DNA of 64,000 bases from Rhynchopus sp. YZ270_cl-10 (lineage: Eukaryota > Euglenozoa > Diplonemea > Diplonemida > Diplonemidae), in NCBI GenBank assembly GCA_964035575.1, contig OZ037878.1:1-64000 (forward strand). Direction: 5' to 3'. Below the pieces are notes generated by a model. That model saw only the letters and a program-made list of their open reading frames with translations, was not told the origin of the DNA and ran no database searches. Position numbers and translations under genes: made by a program. This document shows, piece by piece, positions 37,239-48,585 of the stretch. How positions within the stretch are numbered: position 1 is the stretch's first letter; each line of letters opens with the position of its first letter.

Positions 37239-39209
37239 CTAGTTGTCGCATGTCGCAGGCGCAAGGCATTTGCACTTGTTGTTCTCCAGTGTCGCGAAGA
37301 ACTGGTTCCCTGGGAGGTTCGTCTTGTCTGTCATGATCGGGCATGCGCCAGGAGTGCAGGCAAGGTAGCCTTCCTGGAAGCGTGCGTCAGCACAGCAGAA
37401 GTCGAGTGTGTCCATCCACGCGTACTTCACAGCGAAGACACCGCCGGTGGTGTTCACTGCCTTCAGGTCGATCTCGACAGTGTTGGTGCCGGTCAGGCGG
37501 AGTGGTGCAGACTGCCACATTTCGTTCGGCTTGAACGACCCGCGAATGGGCCCCGTCGTGTCGCCCTTTGCCAGCTCCTCTGCAGAAGGCCTGTACAGGT
37601 CTGATGGACCAACGTCGCAGTGCGGTGTGCCGTTGACGTTCCCCCACTGCGAGCAGGCGCAGGAAGAGGCATTCGCTCCCGGGTACGCACCAGTGCACAC
37701 CATCATCGACTGCGAGTCCGTCACGCCAGTCCCGTTGAACGGCTGAAGCATGATCTTGTCGTTGCGCAGCAGTGTCGTGTTGTAGCGGATCGCGACCGTC
37801 TCTGCTGCGGTGTCCAGCGTGCAGCCAGCAAGGGTCGGGCCTGTGTACGTGTCGGTTCCTCCAAGCATCAGGTTCTTGTAGGCAGTCGCAAGACGGCGCC
37901 CGACAGGCCACTTCAAGCGTGGGTGGATAGGCGCGTTCAGCAGCATGCCCTCGTCGTGCAACAGTGCCAGGGGGAACATCGGACGCAGTGCAGGTGCCCA
38001 ATCCGAAATATTCCACTGGATGCAGTCAGGCGCCCACTGGGTCGGGTCAGGGTTGGTGCAGTTGTGAGTGCCAAGGCCCCCGATCGCCCACGGGTCACCG
38101 ATGTCGTAGGCATGTGCAAGGTACGTGTTCGGCATCTTCTCGTTCGGGAGCACCCCGTAGTTGCCAGTCTGTGCCCAGCGGAAGTGCGACATGTGGGGCT
38201 GGTGTCCCTCTGCACCCCCTGCAGCAAGCGACACAATCCCGAACGAGGCAAGCGGGTTCGTTGTGCCAGACACTGCCGACCACACCTGGCGCCACAGCTC
38301 CACAATCGCAACCTGGAAGCAGCTGTACCCAACACCGGTCTCTGCGTTGCCCGGGTCACCACCGACGTTGTTCTCACCCTGGTACCAGATGAAGCCGTTC
38401 ACCGTCATGTTCACAAAGGGCGCGACCATGCTGTAGTACAGGTTGGAGTGGTTTGGGCTGTCGGGGCTTGCGCACGACGAGTAGGTGGAGTTGTCGACCC
38501 ATGCCTCAATGAGGGTACCACCGACAGCAGATTCCATCATCCCGAAGGGCACGCTCTCGTCGGTCAGATCGACCAGGTTCATTGCGAAGTACATGCATGC
38601 GGCGGAGAAGGACTGGTACGGGCCGCCGTAGTTACGGCCGACATTGTCGGTTTCCTTCAGAAGCCCTGCTGCGTACGTCACGTTGTACCACGTCCCGTGC
38701 GGCTGTGTAACGTACTGTGGGGTGTTGTTCGACCCCTGCGACACCTGGTAGAAACGGATGTTCCCGTACTTCCCCTTTGAGAGCACCGCAATGGCGGAGG
38801 AGTTGTGCGAGAACGTCTTCGCGACGGGCACCTGCATGTTGCTCTGCCCACTGCAGAAGAAGACGTCTCCGAAGGTCACACGCTCCAGGGTCTGTGGATG
38901 TTCGTCGGTGCAGCCTGAAGTGCATGTGGCTGTGATGGTGTACACCCCGCCTGCCTTGGCCGGGTGAAGAAACGCCTTGAAAGCGCCATTGAGCGTCTCC
39001 GCCTGCACAGTGTAGCTGTCGTCACCTGCCACAGCAATGGACACCTCCGCACCCTGCGGTGCAATGCCGTACACTGCTGCCTTAGCAGGGGCACGCTGCA
39101 GCACCATGTCGCTGGTGATGCCGGCGCTGAAGCCAAATGTGATGGGCGCGCCTGCAGACACACACTGTGCACAAAGGAACGCCGCAATCGCGGCAGAGAC
39201 AACACGCAT
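37239..39209 (-). CDS. Secreted sialate O-acetylesterase-like enzyme
   Basis: 656 aa, SGNH/SASA superfamily. A signal peptide (about 1-19, MRVVSAAIAAFLCAQCVSA) is followed by a beta-sandwich start (SDMVLQRAPAKAAVYG, typical of SIAE: sdmVLQr...vwG). The catalytic block is FFCSGQSNM at about 117-125 with nucleophile Ser123; a VGGTLIEAWV segment (about 229-238) and WYQGEN at 275-280 are also family-typical. About a dozen N-glycosylation sequons and many Cys suggest passage through the secretory route. The enzyme class removes O-acetyl groups from sialic acid or related sugars; the natural substrate here is unknown. Slightly longer than animal SIAE (about 520 aa), with extra Cys-rich C-terminal sequence. 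Single exon. Confidence 0.85.
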   Translation of the reverse strand: MRVVSAAIAAFLCAQCVSAGAPITFGFSAGITSDMVLQRAPAKAAVYGIAPQGAEVSIAVAGDDSYTVQAETLNGAFKAFLHPAKAGGVYTITATCTSGCTDEHPQTLERVTFGDVFFCSGQSNMQVPVAKTFSHNSSAIAVLSKGKYGNIRFYQVSQGSNNTPQYVTQPHGTWYNVTYAAGLLKETDNVGRNYGGPYQSFSAACMYFAMNLVDLTDESVPFGMMESAVGGTLIEAWVDNSTYSSCASPDSPNHSNLYYSMVAPFVNMTVNGFIWYQGENNVGGDPGNAETGVGYSCFQVAIVELWRQVWSAVSGTTNPLASFGIVSLAAGGAEGHQPHMSHFRWAQTGNYGVLPNEKMPNTYLAHAYDIGDPWAIGGLGTHNCTNPDPTQWAPDCIQWNISDWAPALRPMFPLALLHDEGMLLNAPIHPRLKWPVGRRLATAYKNLMLGGTDTYTGPTLAGCTLDTAAETVAIRYNTTLLRNDKIMLQPFNGTGVTDSQSMMVCTGAYPGANASSCACSQWGNVNGTPHCDVGPSDLYRPSAEELAKGDTTGPIRGSFKPNEMWQSAPLRLTGTNTVEIDLKAVNTTGGVFAVKYAWMDTLDFCCADARFQEGYLACTPGACPIMTDKTNLPGNQFFATLENNKCKCLAPATCDN

Positions 39210-42200
39210 TGTGTAGAAAAGTAAGCAGAATAAACTATCGCCTGTGAATGAGTGTGTTTAATGGAATGTGAAGCTTCATGGCACAACGCTCTGTGCACCA
39301 TCGGAGCGTAAGGTCACTGCATTGCAGGAAAAGGAGGGCTGGTGAAAACAGGTCGGAGACAACAGACCCCCTGTTATACAGTCAGACGAATCTCTGCCAG
39401 GTAGAAGTTGGGGGGTGAGGGGGAAGCAACCATTGCATTTGCTTTGTAAATCAGGGGGGAGAGAAGAGGGAGTGCTCTCGTTGTGTTCTTTTGTTTTAGA
39501 AAAGGGGTATAAAGGTTAGGTCCAGAAAAAAAGGGCAGAAATTTTTGAGGTTTCTCGCGGTGCAAAAGGGTGTCTTTTCCCTCTACACACTATTTTTCGT
39601 TAACGTATTCTTATTTATTGCGCACAACAAAGAGAAGCTGAAGGTGCAAATGCCTCCTCCTCCTCCTGGTACAGCTGGTGGATTCAGCACGGGTTCTTCC
39701 AGTGCGGGGTGCAGCTGTTGTTCTTTTCGATCGACAATTGTAACATAAAATTATATAACCCATTTGAAGGGTTGTTTGACGATAGTCGTAAACAGGCATC
39801 GGACCAGTTAGTGGAGACAAAAGAGAAAAGCTGAAAGATAAATATGTCTCATGCACGTCCACATGGTAGGGTATTATGCGAATTTCGTCAAAAAGCAGGC
39901 CATTTTGTGATGCGTTAATCGATTGCAGCCCACAAAGGAAACAATAGGACGACTGGTCGGCAAGTCTCATACCAAGTACAGTGTTCCAAAAAAAAGACAT
40001 TATTGGAGGGGAAAAAACTGTAGATTTTGGGATTTTCAACGGTTTTTACCCTCTACCGTGAAGTCTATGATGGTTTTTGGAACACTGTATAAATTTGTAG
40101 AAATTATTGGTATGAAAATACGATTAATTTTCACACAAAAAAAAGACATATTTTTTTTTTACAAATTACTCACAACGAAAAAAAAAAGCCAAAAAAGAAA
40201 TTAGACAACAAAAGAAGCTAGAATGTGGACAGTTGTGTCACAGCGTTTTTTCTCTCCACAGCAAAAGACAAGCTGTGAACGTTGCAACACCGAATCGCTA
40301 CCCTAAATAAAAAAGTTGACTGGAAATACAAAGCCCTCTCGTGACAGTGTACCTGTACCGTAAAAATGAAAAAGACACCAACATCAATTGCTACCGACTT
40401 ACCGTGCAGCAGCAGCGGAGAGGCATCTATTGGTGTATCCCTACCCCCATAGACGAAGCACTGCTGTCTACGGGGGAGGACACCACCAGACACATTTGAG
40501 TTTCTTTTTCTTTTTTTCGTTCATCTTTTCTGTGGTCAGAAGAACCTCTGTTCTCTGAATCAACCACGTCACCGAAAAAGGTGTTATTTTCCGCCTTTGC
40601 ATCTTGCGTCGCTTTTCTTGTCCATAACAAAAAAAAGAAAATAATTTCTTACAGCGGGGCAAACAGCAACAAAAATAGCACAAAATGACTCCCCAATGAG
40701 CCTGAAAAATTTGACAAAAAAAAAACGAAATAACAAATCTCTTTCTAAAGAAAAGAAATGATCCATGAGTACTGTATGGCACAGTACAGCTTTAACTTTA
40801 GGGGGGGGAAGCAAACCAAAAGATGGATGCGTCTGATGCACACATATCAGACAAAGAAAAGTTGAAAATCAACGACATCCCTTTGACGAGGGAAGGCAAG
40901 ACGGCTTCGTGTCTGCTGAATAACAACGAAAAAAAGTTGGTAATATGGACCTGAAGCCTCACCTTGGTCGTCAAATAACTAAAACTACCTAACAGCTTAG
41001 AAACCCTGAACGAAACGATGCCACACAGCATACCCTCAGACTGCATGATTATTGACTTTATTGACCCAAAAAGTGTCGGGAGTTTTTTTGTTCTGCAGTC
41101 GCCCCAAAAAGAAATGAAAATGTGAAGGATGCATGTGCGTGGACACATACATCAGAAAAGGTTATAAGATGCTTCTAAGGTTCTGTGCTTCACCTAAAAT
41201 AACGATTTGGTGCAATAATTTTGCTCCATTTTTCATTGAAAAAGGGGCGCGTGTATTGATTGCACTGATGACGCAACACTGAACAATAACATTCCAACCA
41301 GAGATTTATATACCATAGTAGAACTGAGGCTGAACCTCAGTTTTGAAAAAAAAAAAAAACTTTTGCAGATTTGGAGAAAAAGTTTTTTGCATTTTTTGGG
41401 GAACTTGTTTGCTAACCGCACCATGAAATCCCGTACCATACAGCCTGTACCCAATTTTTTTTTGCCTGCGGCGCCATTTTTCCTTTTTTGCTCCGCAAAA
41501 AAGGGTTCGTTGAGTAACTATGTGGTGTAAAAGGCTAGATTTTTACACCGTACCCCAATTTTTTTTCGCCTGCGGCGCCATATAAAATTATTTTTTTTTG
41601 CTTCGCAAAAAAAGTTGAGTCACGTCCTGATATGAGTGAAAAATTGCATCCGGGTGCATCCGGGTGCCTTTTGTGCGCTCCTCCTGAAGGGGGGAAAGGT
41701 GTTGTGAATGCTACCTTGCGTGCTGGAGTCAGGCATAGTGCATGTGGGCTGGAGCCCTAGCCAGTGAAGCCCCCTGGGCTAGTACAATGATAATACTTCA
41801 ATCTTAAGTCCGTTTCTTCAAAAAAGCCCCTCCGTGCCTCCAGACCCCTCAGGAATAACAACCTCACTTTTTTTGCACTTTTGGTAAGGAAAAAAATCGT
41901 ATATAAATCCCTGATTCCAACTGAACAAAAAAAAAAAGAAACACACAAAATGTGCAGCGTGCATACGTCTCAGTGGACGCAGACACCGAAAAAAAAATGC
42001 AAAAATTTAAAAAGAAAAAATGAAAACATAAATGGGCTCAGACATTGGGCACAAACATCCATCTCTCAGGTTTTTCTTTTTTGACAAAATTTTAGGGTAA
42101 AAAAAAACGCTCCTTTTTCGCTTCACATTAACCCCACAACCACATCACACCCCTCTCTGGCAAATTATATTCTGGCACAGAAATTACCCAAAAAAAAAAA

Positions 42201-42356
42201 AACTCTTTCCTCCCCCCCTACAAATAACCCCTCCCCCTTCCCTACATCTTTTGGGCCTCCATTTTAACAAAGGGGTCCACAACGTAGTCTCTCCCCCTCT
42301 CCTGTGTCCTCTCCTCTCCAGGACCTTCCTCTACGTTCCGCACTCTATGCTTTCTG
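39210..42356. other. Gene-free AT-rich stretch, 3.1 kb
   Basis: Homopolymer-rich. Holds a dispersed motif at 40315-40352 (TTGACTGGAAATACAAAGCC then CTCTCGTGACAGTGTA) and a two-copy repeat at 41451-41615. No RNA or protein gene recognised on either strand. Confidence 0.5.
41451..41615. repeat. Two-copy direct repeat with GCCTGCGGCGCCAT core
   Basis: CCCAATTTTTTTTTGCCTGC...GCGGCGCCAT then a GCTCCGCAAAAAA/GCTTCGCAAAAAA block, repeated once about 107 bp later. Each copy can form a hairpin between the T-tract and the A-tract. Confidence 0.6.
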
Positions 42357-43157
42357 CTACATGCAGCCTGAGCAGGAGGATTGTGTGGGGTTCGATGCGG
42401 TTGTGGGTTCGAGCACGAAAGGGTCGAGAGGGGCTTGTTGTGTTGTACCGGGGGTTGTGGAGGGGTCGGTGGTGGTGGTGGTGGTGGTGGTGGTGTGTGG
42501 GAGGGTGGAGGCGATCTTCATGAAGAGGTTGTTGATGTTTTGCTCTGTTTTCGCAGACGTTTCGACGAAGTGGGCCTGCAGTTCCTCTGCACGGCGTTCG
42601 CCTTCTTCGGTGGTGACCTCGCGGTCTGCATCCCTATCGATTTTGTTCCCAACAATGACCACCACAACGTCACCCCCACCCTCACTCCGCACATCCTTCA
42701 CCCACTTCTCCACACCACGAAAGCTCTCTTCACTGGTCACATCATACACAACAACCGACATCTTCGAATCCCTAATATAACTCGGTATCATACTCTTAAA
42801 CCGCTCCTGCCCCGCAGTATCCCACAACTGCAACCTCAGCAGCTTTCCCCCAACCTTAATGTTCTTACTCAAAAAATCAATCCCAATAGTCGACTGAAAA
42901 CTTGTCTCAAAGGTATCATACATAAACCGTGTAATAATACTGGTTTTCCCCACCGAAGAATCACCCAAAAACACTACTTTATACTTTTCAAAGGGAACCT
43001 TTGGGCTTAGGGTATTGTCCGACTGCATTGTATGACCACCCACAGTGTCACAGCTTTTTTGAGATTTGGGGATGTGGGGTGGGGGTGGAGGTGGAGGAGG
43101 AAGAGGAGGAGGAGAAGGGGGTATGGCCGCGTGTGTTGTGGGAGGTGCTGTGTTCAT
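42357..43157 (-). CDS. Rab6-like small GTPase with unusual ends
   Basis: 266 aa from ATG 43157; a later in-frame ATG at 43028 would give 223 aa. A Pro-rich extension (runs of 8-9 Pro) precedes the G domain. G1 GDSSVGKTS at 65-73; FMYDTFETSFQSTIGIDFLS (switch I) and WDTAGQERFKSMIPSYIRDS (switch II) are diagnostic of the Rab6 subfamily; NKID and ETSAK follow. A (Thr)9 run and a Pro/Thr tail lead to CSGCM at the terminus. Rab6 regulates Golgi retrograde traffic and ends in CxC for double prenylation; CSGCM fits neither CxC nor CAAX exactly, so lipid attachment is uncertain. The Pro extension is foreign to the family. Confidence 0.9.
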   Translation of the reverse strand: MNTAPPTTHAAIPPSPPPLPPPPPPPPHIPKSQKSCDTVGGHTMQSDNTLSPKVPFEKYKVVFLGDSSVGKTSIITRFMYDTFETSFQSTIGIDFLSKNIKVGGKLLRLQLWDTAGQERFKSMIPSYIRDSKMSVVVYDVTSEESFRGVEKWVKDVRSEGGGDVVVVIVGNKIDRDADREVTTEEGERRAEELQAHFVETSAKTEQNINNLFMKIASTLPHTTTTTTTTTDPSTTPGTTQQAPLDPFVLEPTTASNPTQSSCSGCM

Positions 43158-43493
43158 GTTGGTATGATGTGAGGAGGGGGGAGAGGGGGAGAAATGCATA
43201 AAGGGGAGAGGGGAGGGGGGAGGAAAGGAAGCGGTAACTATAGAACTACAGCGTAAAAAGAAGAAGAAAAAAAAAGACGTGGATTTTTTTTGCTCAAAAA
43301 AAATAAGCCATAAAAAAGAAAAAGGCCCCATAAATAGCTCCTGAATTGCAAAAGAGCGATGGGGATTCATACAAATACAATGGGATTAATACAAAATGCA
43401 AAAAAAAAAAAAAAAAAATCGCGCATGGGTTATTGAAAACTTTGTATCAGTGTAGACACTAAAAACGCACTCAAGGAGATATACTATTTTCTC
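43158..43493. other. Intergenic, 5' flank of Rab gene
   Basis: A/T homopolymers; contains A18 near 43402. No gene seen. Confidence 0.4.
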
Positions 43494-45557
43494 TCAGTTT
43501 CGTGGACGGGATAGCTGGTCGATAACGTTCCCGACAGATCCGTCTGGAAGCATGAAGGTGCCTTCGGGGCTGATCTTCCAGTCTGGGTGGCGTGGGTTGA
43601 GGCAGTAGGAGGTTTTGTTGCTAAAGGAGCCACGCGGGCAGGTGAGGAGGGAGGAGGTGTTGGAGCTGAGCCGCTTGAGACGTTTGAGCCTTGCGACGGC
43701 GTCGAGAGAGTTTTCCGTGTCGGGCTGGAGACGGCTTCTTTCGAGGAGCGTCTTTGTCTGCGCGAGGGTGCGCATGCCGTGCGGCGAGTTGGGCGAGAGG
43801 TCTCTGCTCTTCGAGCGGCGCCTAGGGGGTGAGGCCGACCTGCCGCGTGCAGGGGAGCCCTCTGCCTGCACCTCTGCGCTCGCAGGCACCACGCCGTACA
43901 CTTCTTTGTACTTCGTGAACGACTCCGTCGTGCCCAGGCTGTGCACGTTGTACCCCTTCTGCGGGGACACGATGTTCGTATCAAAGCGCTTGCTCGGGTA
44001 GTGCTCGCGCGCATGGAACTGCTCGCGCCTCTCCGTCTCTTGAAGCTGCCGGACCTCATCCTTGACCTGCAGCTTCATGCTCCGGCTAGCCTCCTTATGC
44101 CGTGCAAGCTCTGTCATGTGTGCACGCTTTGTCGACATCTCTGCAACCTTCGCGTCCCACAGTGTGCACGCTGCCTCCCACACCGGGTCTCTTGCTTGGA
44201 CGGGTGGCGGCGGCTGCTGCTGTGGCTGCTGTGTTCTGCGAAACTGTTTGTTCTTTGTCTGTGGGGACGCGCGGTTTGATATGGGCGATGACAGCGCAGA
44301 CGCAGGATGCTTTGTGATCGGCTCTGCCGGGGGCGGGATTGCAGAGGACTGGAAGAAGGTTGGGCTCGAACGCTGTCCACTGGCACCACTGGCAGAGACA
44401 CGCTCATGCATGCTGTTTGCAGGGGGGTGCGGCTGGGAGTCGTACGCATTTTCACCGGACGTTGGTGTTGCGTATGCTTCTGGTGTATCCTTAGGCGTCC
44501 TGCTGTCTTCCAGCTTGACTTCGCTTGCAGACGAGAACTCCTCCGCATAGGGAAGCACGTACGGCAGCGGCGACTGCTTTTCACTGACCTGCGACCGCAG
44601 GGTCATGCTCGCCTCCTCCTCAAGCTGCGACTCCTGCACACCACCCCTCGAGCTCTGCACAGCACTCTGCACACCACCACTCTGCCCACCTCTACTCACC
44701 TGCGACGCACGTCTGCTGCCACCTTGACTCAACGACATTCTGCTTGCAGACCCCGACAGCATATTCGGGGTATGGCTGTGGCTTGCCTGCGACAGTCTCC
44801 TCGCCTGGCTGGCAGACTCTGACGGACGCAACACATCACTATGTGGATGGTCGCTCTGCACACCTGTTGTTGACCTTCCGTCCTGCACACTCCGCGACGA
44901 CTGCACCGACTCCGCCACGGAGCTGCGTCGCGACCTCGACTCCGCAAGCGACGTTCTCCTCGAATGCTGTGTGCTCTGTCTATCATCCACCGGAGACATG
45001 ATGGGCGTCCCCCTTACCCCACTCACGCCACTCACCCCACTCACCCCAGGCCCTGACAACACCGGAGACACCCCTTCCCTCGGTGTGTTCACACCAGACG
45101 GCGAGGTCACCCGCGAATGCGGCGTCACAGCGTCACTCCTATGCACCGAGGCCTGCCCTGCTGAACGCTCTTGGAGAGACCGAAAGCTGCCCTGCGCGGA
45201 CACATCGCCTGCAGTAAGCAGGTCACGCTCTGCTGGGGTGGGCTGCGAGACGACCTCTTGGGCCACGTTTTGCGGGACGTTTGGTGTGTGCTCTCTCTCA
45301 CCTTCTTCTTCATCATCAGAGCTCTCCGGAGGCGGAGGAGGTGGTGTCTGCCCATCCTCCCTCTGCTCGGCAGGGGTAGGTGTACTAGGAGAAGACTGCG
45401 GGCAAAAATCCGACACCGGCTGCCCCTGCTCCTGCTCCTGCTGCAAAGAGTTCGCAACAGAGGCCATGTACGGCGACGCCTTCGGGACAGCACCCTGAGA
45501 TCCTAACGTCACATCCAACTCAGCAACATCCCCTTCACTATGTGCGATTTCTGACAT
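43494..45557 (-). CDS. Ser-rich, mostly disordered protein
   Basis: 687 aa, no recognised family. Residues 1-420 are low complexity: acidic/Ser/Pro/Gln with SRRSSVAES-type repeats and a GVSGVSGVSGV run. Residues about 440-520 are helical (VWEAACTLWDAKVAEMSTKR ... VRQLQETERREQFHAREHYP). The C-terminal 100 residues look folded and ordered (CPRGSFSNKTSYCLNPRHPD, SPEGTFMLPDGSVGNVIDQL). Start ATG at 45557 follows CCCCCCCAGGAAG, a good polypyrimidine SL acceptor. Possibly a cytoskeletal linker; this is inference only. Confidence 0.75.
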   Translation of the reverse strand: MSEIAHSEGDVAELDVTLGSQGAVPKASPYMASVANSLQQEQEQGQPVSDFCPQSSPSTPTPAEQREDGQTPPPPPPESSDDEEEGEREHTPNVPQNVAQEVVSQPTPAERDLLTAGDVSAQGSFRSLQERSAGQASVHRSDAVTPHSRVTSPSGVNTPREGVSPVLSGPGVSGVSGVSGVRGTPIMSPVDDRQSTQHSRRTSLAESRSRRSSVAESVQSSRSVQDGRSTTGVQSDHPHSDVLRPSESASQARRLSQASHSHTPNMLSGSASRMSLSQGGSRRASQVSRGGQSGGVQSAVQSSRGGVQESQLEEEASMTLRSQVSEKQSPLPYVLPYAEEFSSASEVKLEDSRTPKDTPEAYATPTSGENAYDSQPHPPANSMHERVSASGASGQRSSPTFFQSSAIPPPAEPITKHPASALSSPISNRASPQTKNKQFRRTQQPQQQPPPPVQARDPVWEAACTLWDAKVAEMSTKRAHMTELARHKEASRSMKLQVKDEVRQLQETERREQFHAREHYPSKRFDTNIVSPQKGYNVHSLGTTESFTKYKEVYGVVPASAEVQAEGSPARGRSASPPRRRSKSRDLSPNSPHGMRTLAQTKTLLERSRLQPDTENSLDAVARLKRLKRLSSNTSSLLTCPRGSFSNKTSYCLNPRHPDWKISPEGTFMLPDGSVGNVIDQLSRPRN

Positions 45558-46759
45558 TTTTTATTGTTCTTCCTGGGGGGGTGTAGGGGGGAAAGGGGGA
45601 AAGGGGGGTAAGGTAGGGTAGGGATAAAGAACTTTGTTGTCGTGTTTTCGTTATTTTCGAAAAGAAGAAGAAAAATGGCATCGCTTCGATGGAGAAATGT
45701 AGGGGGATAGGAGAAAGAGCTGACTCAGGGGAGAGGGTGTTAAAACCACAAAAAAAATCGCAAAAAATCGCAAACCCGTTTCAACGGGTTTGAAGAAGAA
45801 AAAAAAAATGCGTCGGAACAAATACAACCAAAGAACCAGAAAAAGTTGATCAGATGAACTATCTCCCTGTCAAAAAAAGAAGTGTAGAGCTGACTGTTGT
45901 ACAGCTACACTAAGAGGGGGGGGAGGAAAAGAACGGTTGGTCTTGAACCTCTCGTGATTGGTCACCTTAAAAAGATACTGCGCACATACGCCTGCACAAT
46001 TTTCGGGGTTTTTTTTGAGTGGTGAAACTGGTGCAGGGGAAGGGGGGTAATATGCGTATGACACATAAACATCTTGAAAAGCCATATTTGGTTCCCTTTG
46101 CTGTTCCGCCTTTTTTCGGTTTCATTTTCACAAAAACAGCGACATCGGTAGCGTTCATAATGCCACCCAAAGGCTGGAACACGTACAAGACTGTTTTTTT
46201 TTTTTCTTTGTTTGTTTTGAAACGCAGCTGCCACCTTCGTGATAGCTACCTTCCAGGTATATATCCCCATCCAGCACGGGTGCTGGAAGGGGGTATTGGT
46301 GAATACACATCTTACTATGATTGGTCTGAACGACGAGAAACAGAAACAGAGAAAAAGGTGCGTAATTTTCCGTATAGTACAATTGCCCTAAGCTTAAATA
46401 TCGAACAAAATAAAAACCTCTAAAAACCCGCTAAAAAAAACCCCGGCATTTTTTTTAATTGGGTTTTGAACAAAAGAAGTACAGAACGTCCCCTCACTAA
46501 GAGCGTTCTCAAAAAAAAAGTTGGTGCATTTTTCCATAGTTTTTGCAAAGCTATTGTACAAGCCCAGTGTGGATGCAAAGAAAAGGGGATAAACAAATGA
46601 AAAAGCCCCTGTCAAATGAGCACGGCTATGCATGCTCAAACAATAGGGTGAGGTCCAAAAAAAAAAACATGTTATAGAACGAAAGTGTTGATTGCGCCAC
46701 ACACGGCCCATCAAATCACCTAAAAGAGAAGCATTCAAACACAGACAATAAAAGAAGAA
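45558..46759. other. Gene-free stretch left of the Mutator-like element
   Basis: AT-rich with G- and A-runs. A CCAGCACGGGTGCTGG palindrome at about 46272. No gene seen. Confidence 0.4.
46751..46759 (+). repeat. Target-site duplication, left (AAAGAAGAA)
   Basis: 9-bp direct duplication matching 48577-48585, immediately outside the inverted-repeat element. Confidence 0.75.
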
Positions 46760-48576
46760 GGGTGAAAGTCAAATGTATACACATATACACAGGGTTATAG
46801 TCAGATCTATACACTCATTGTATATACAATTGTCAATTGTACATACAATTGTATAGAAATTGTATAGATCTGACTATTTGATGTACAATCCCAACTTTTT
46901 TTATAGTCAGATCTATACAATTTATGTACAATTTCAGTGTACACTAGGAACCACACACCCACCCACCTACCCGCCCACCCACACCCACCCCCAACAGGAC
47001 TACACCAAAACAATGGACATTGGGTTTCGCACACCCGATTTTTCTCAGAAGTCAGTCACTGCTATTGCCATTTAACCCAGGGAGCATAGCATTGCAAAGA
47101 AATTCGACCTTTGGAAACCTTCCGGAAAGTCTGTCCTCTGCTCGCGCAGGACTAGACACAAGAAAATATTGCGTTCCCCCCAGAAAACCAGCGCACATTT
47201 CACACTCCTTGTGGGTGGTCTTGTTGCCTTTTCGTCATAGTAATTTTGGCCCAGGCATGTTCTTGAAGCATGACAATTTAGTGTGTATGGGGCAGGGTGT
47301 TGTTTTGTTCCGAATTCTCTTTGTTATAACATCTAAGTCAATTGCGGGTGGTGGTTTGTGTAGCGTGAGGCACTACTTACTTCCTGCGGCTGCTAAAGCG
47401 TCATTTCTTCGGATTTAACAACGTACAGCGTAACATAGTGGATTCGCCTGGTCGACACAACCTTTGATAGATACGGGATAACCAACCCCCTTCGACCCCT
47501 TGTGGGTTCACTGAACAAGCCCTCGTGGTAGTTAAACGCGATTGACATTTACATTCCTAGAGATGAAAGAACAACACAACACTTCTGTACCCGCGCATCA
47601 AAATTGTGGAAAACTTTGCACCCCAAACACCCTCAACAGCGCCCGCCAAAAGGCGCCCCTTGTTGCTGGGAGTTGTTCTCATGTTTGATACCTGCACAGC
47701 GGGCATTCCTCTGAGTCCAACGCATGTTTGGCCTGTCTGCGGCGTTGTACTTCAGGTACACGAAGACGGGGTCTGGTGGTAAATTTTGCGTAGTGTCGCA
47801 TTCCCTCATGTGTGGGTCACTCACACTTGCGGTCATGTGCCACTGCGTGGGTTTGGGAATTTGGGTACCTGGGTACAGGATATTTGTTGTGAAAGACATC
47901 TTCCACCATGCATTGAGGAGGGTAAGACAGTGCTCGCATTTTACTTGAAATCATTACAACATTTAACTTCTCCACGGGGGTCTTGGGCCGTTCATTCGGT
48001 TATACCTTGACTAGCGGCAGAGGCCTTTTAGGACTCTATAACTCCGATATTCCCGAACGGAGGCACACTTTGTGTGTTACTACGACCTGGCAATTTCCAG
48101 CAGTAGGTTAAGTAATGTTTTCTTGTGAATTGTTGGATCATTATCTCCTCAGTGCATGAATGCCCCACGCGACGGACACTTTTGTGTTTGTCAAGTGGAC
48201 TGTCTGGTCACTTTTCAGTGACTGGCGGGTTGGCTGTGGTTGCTCTTTCACGACCTTTATCCTTGTATCCAGTGTACCGTGTACCTGGGTACCTGGGTAT
48301 GGCGTGTACAATCTCCCTCGAGTGTACAATCCAAAAATTGTATAGATCTGACTTTTGTATAGTCAAATCTATACAATTTGTGTACGACCTAGTGTATACT
48401 GGGATTGTACATAAATTGTATAGATCTGACTATAAAAAAAGTTGGGATTGTACATCAAATAGTCAGATCTATACAATTTCTATACAATTGTATGTACAAT
48501 TGACAATTGTATATACAATGAGTGTATAGATCTGACTATAACCCTGTGTACATGTGTATACATTTGACTTTCACCC
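46760..48576. mobile_element. Mutator-like (MULE-type) non-autonomous DNA transposon
   Basis: 1817 bp bounded by 189-bp terminal inverted repeats (46760-46948 and 48388-48576) that begin GGGTGAAAGTCAAATG and are almost perfect complements. The TIRs are themselves full of shorter palindromes around AGATCT (ATAGTCAGATCTATACAATT). A 9-bp target duplication (AAAGAAGAA) and long TIRs are the hallmarks of Mutator-superfamily elements. The 1.4-kb interior has only short frames without a transposase signature, so it would need a transposase from elsewhere. High TIR identity suggests recent insertion. Confidence 0.8.
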
Positions 48577-48585
48577 AAAGAAGAA

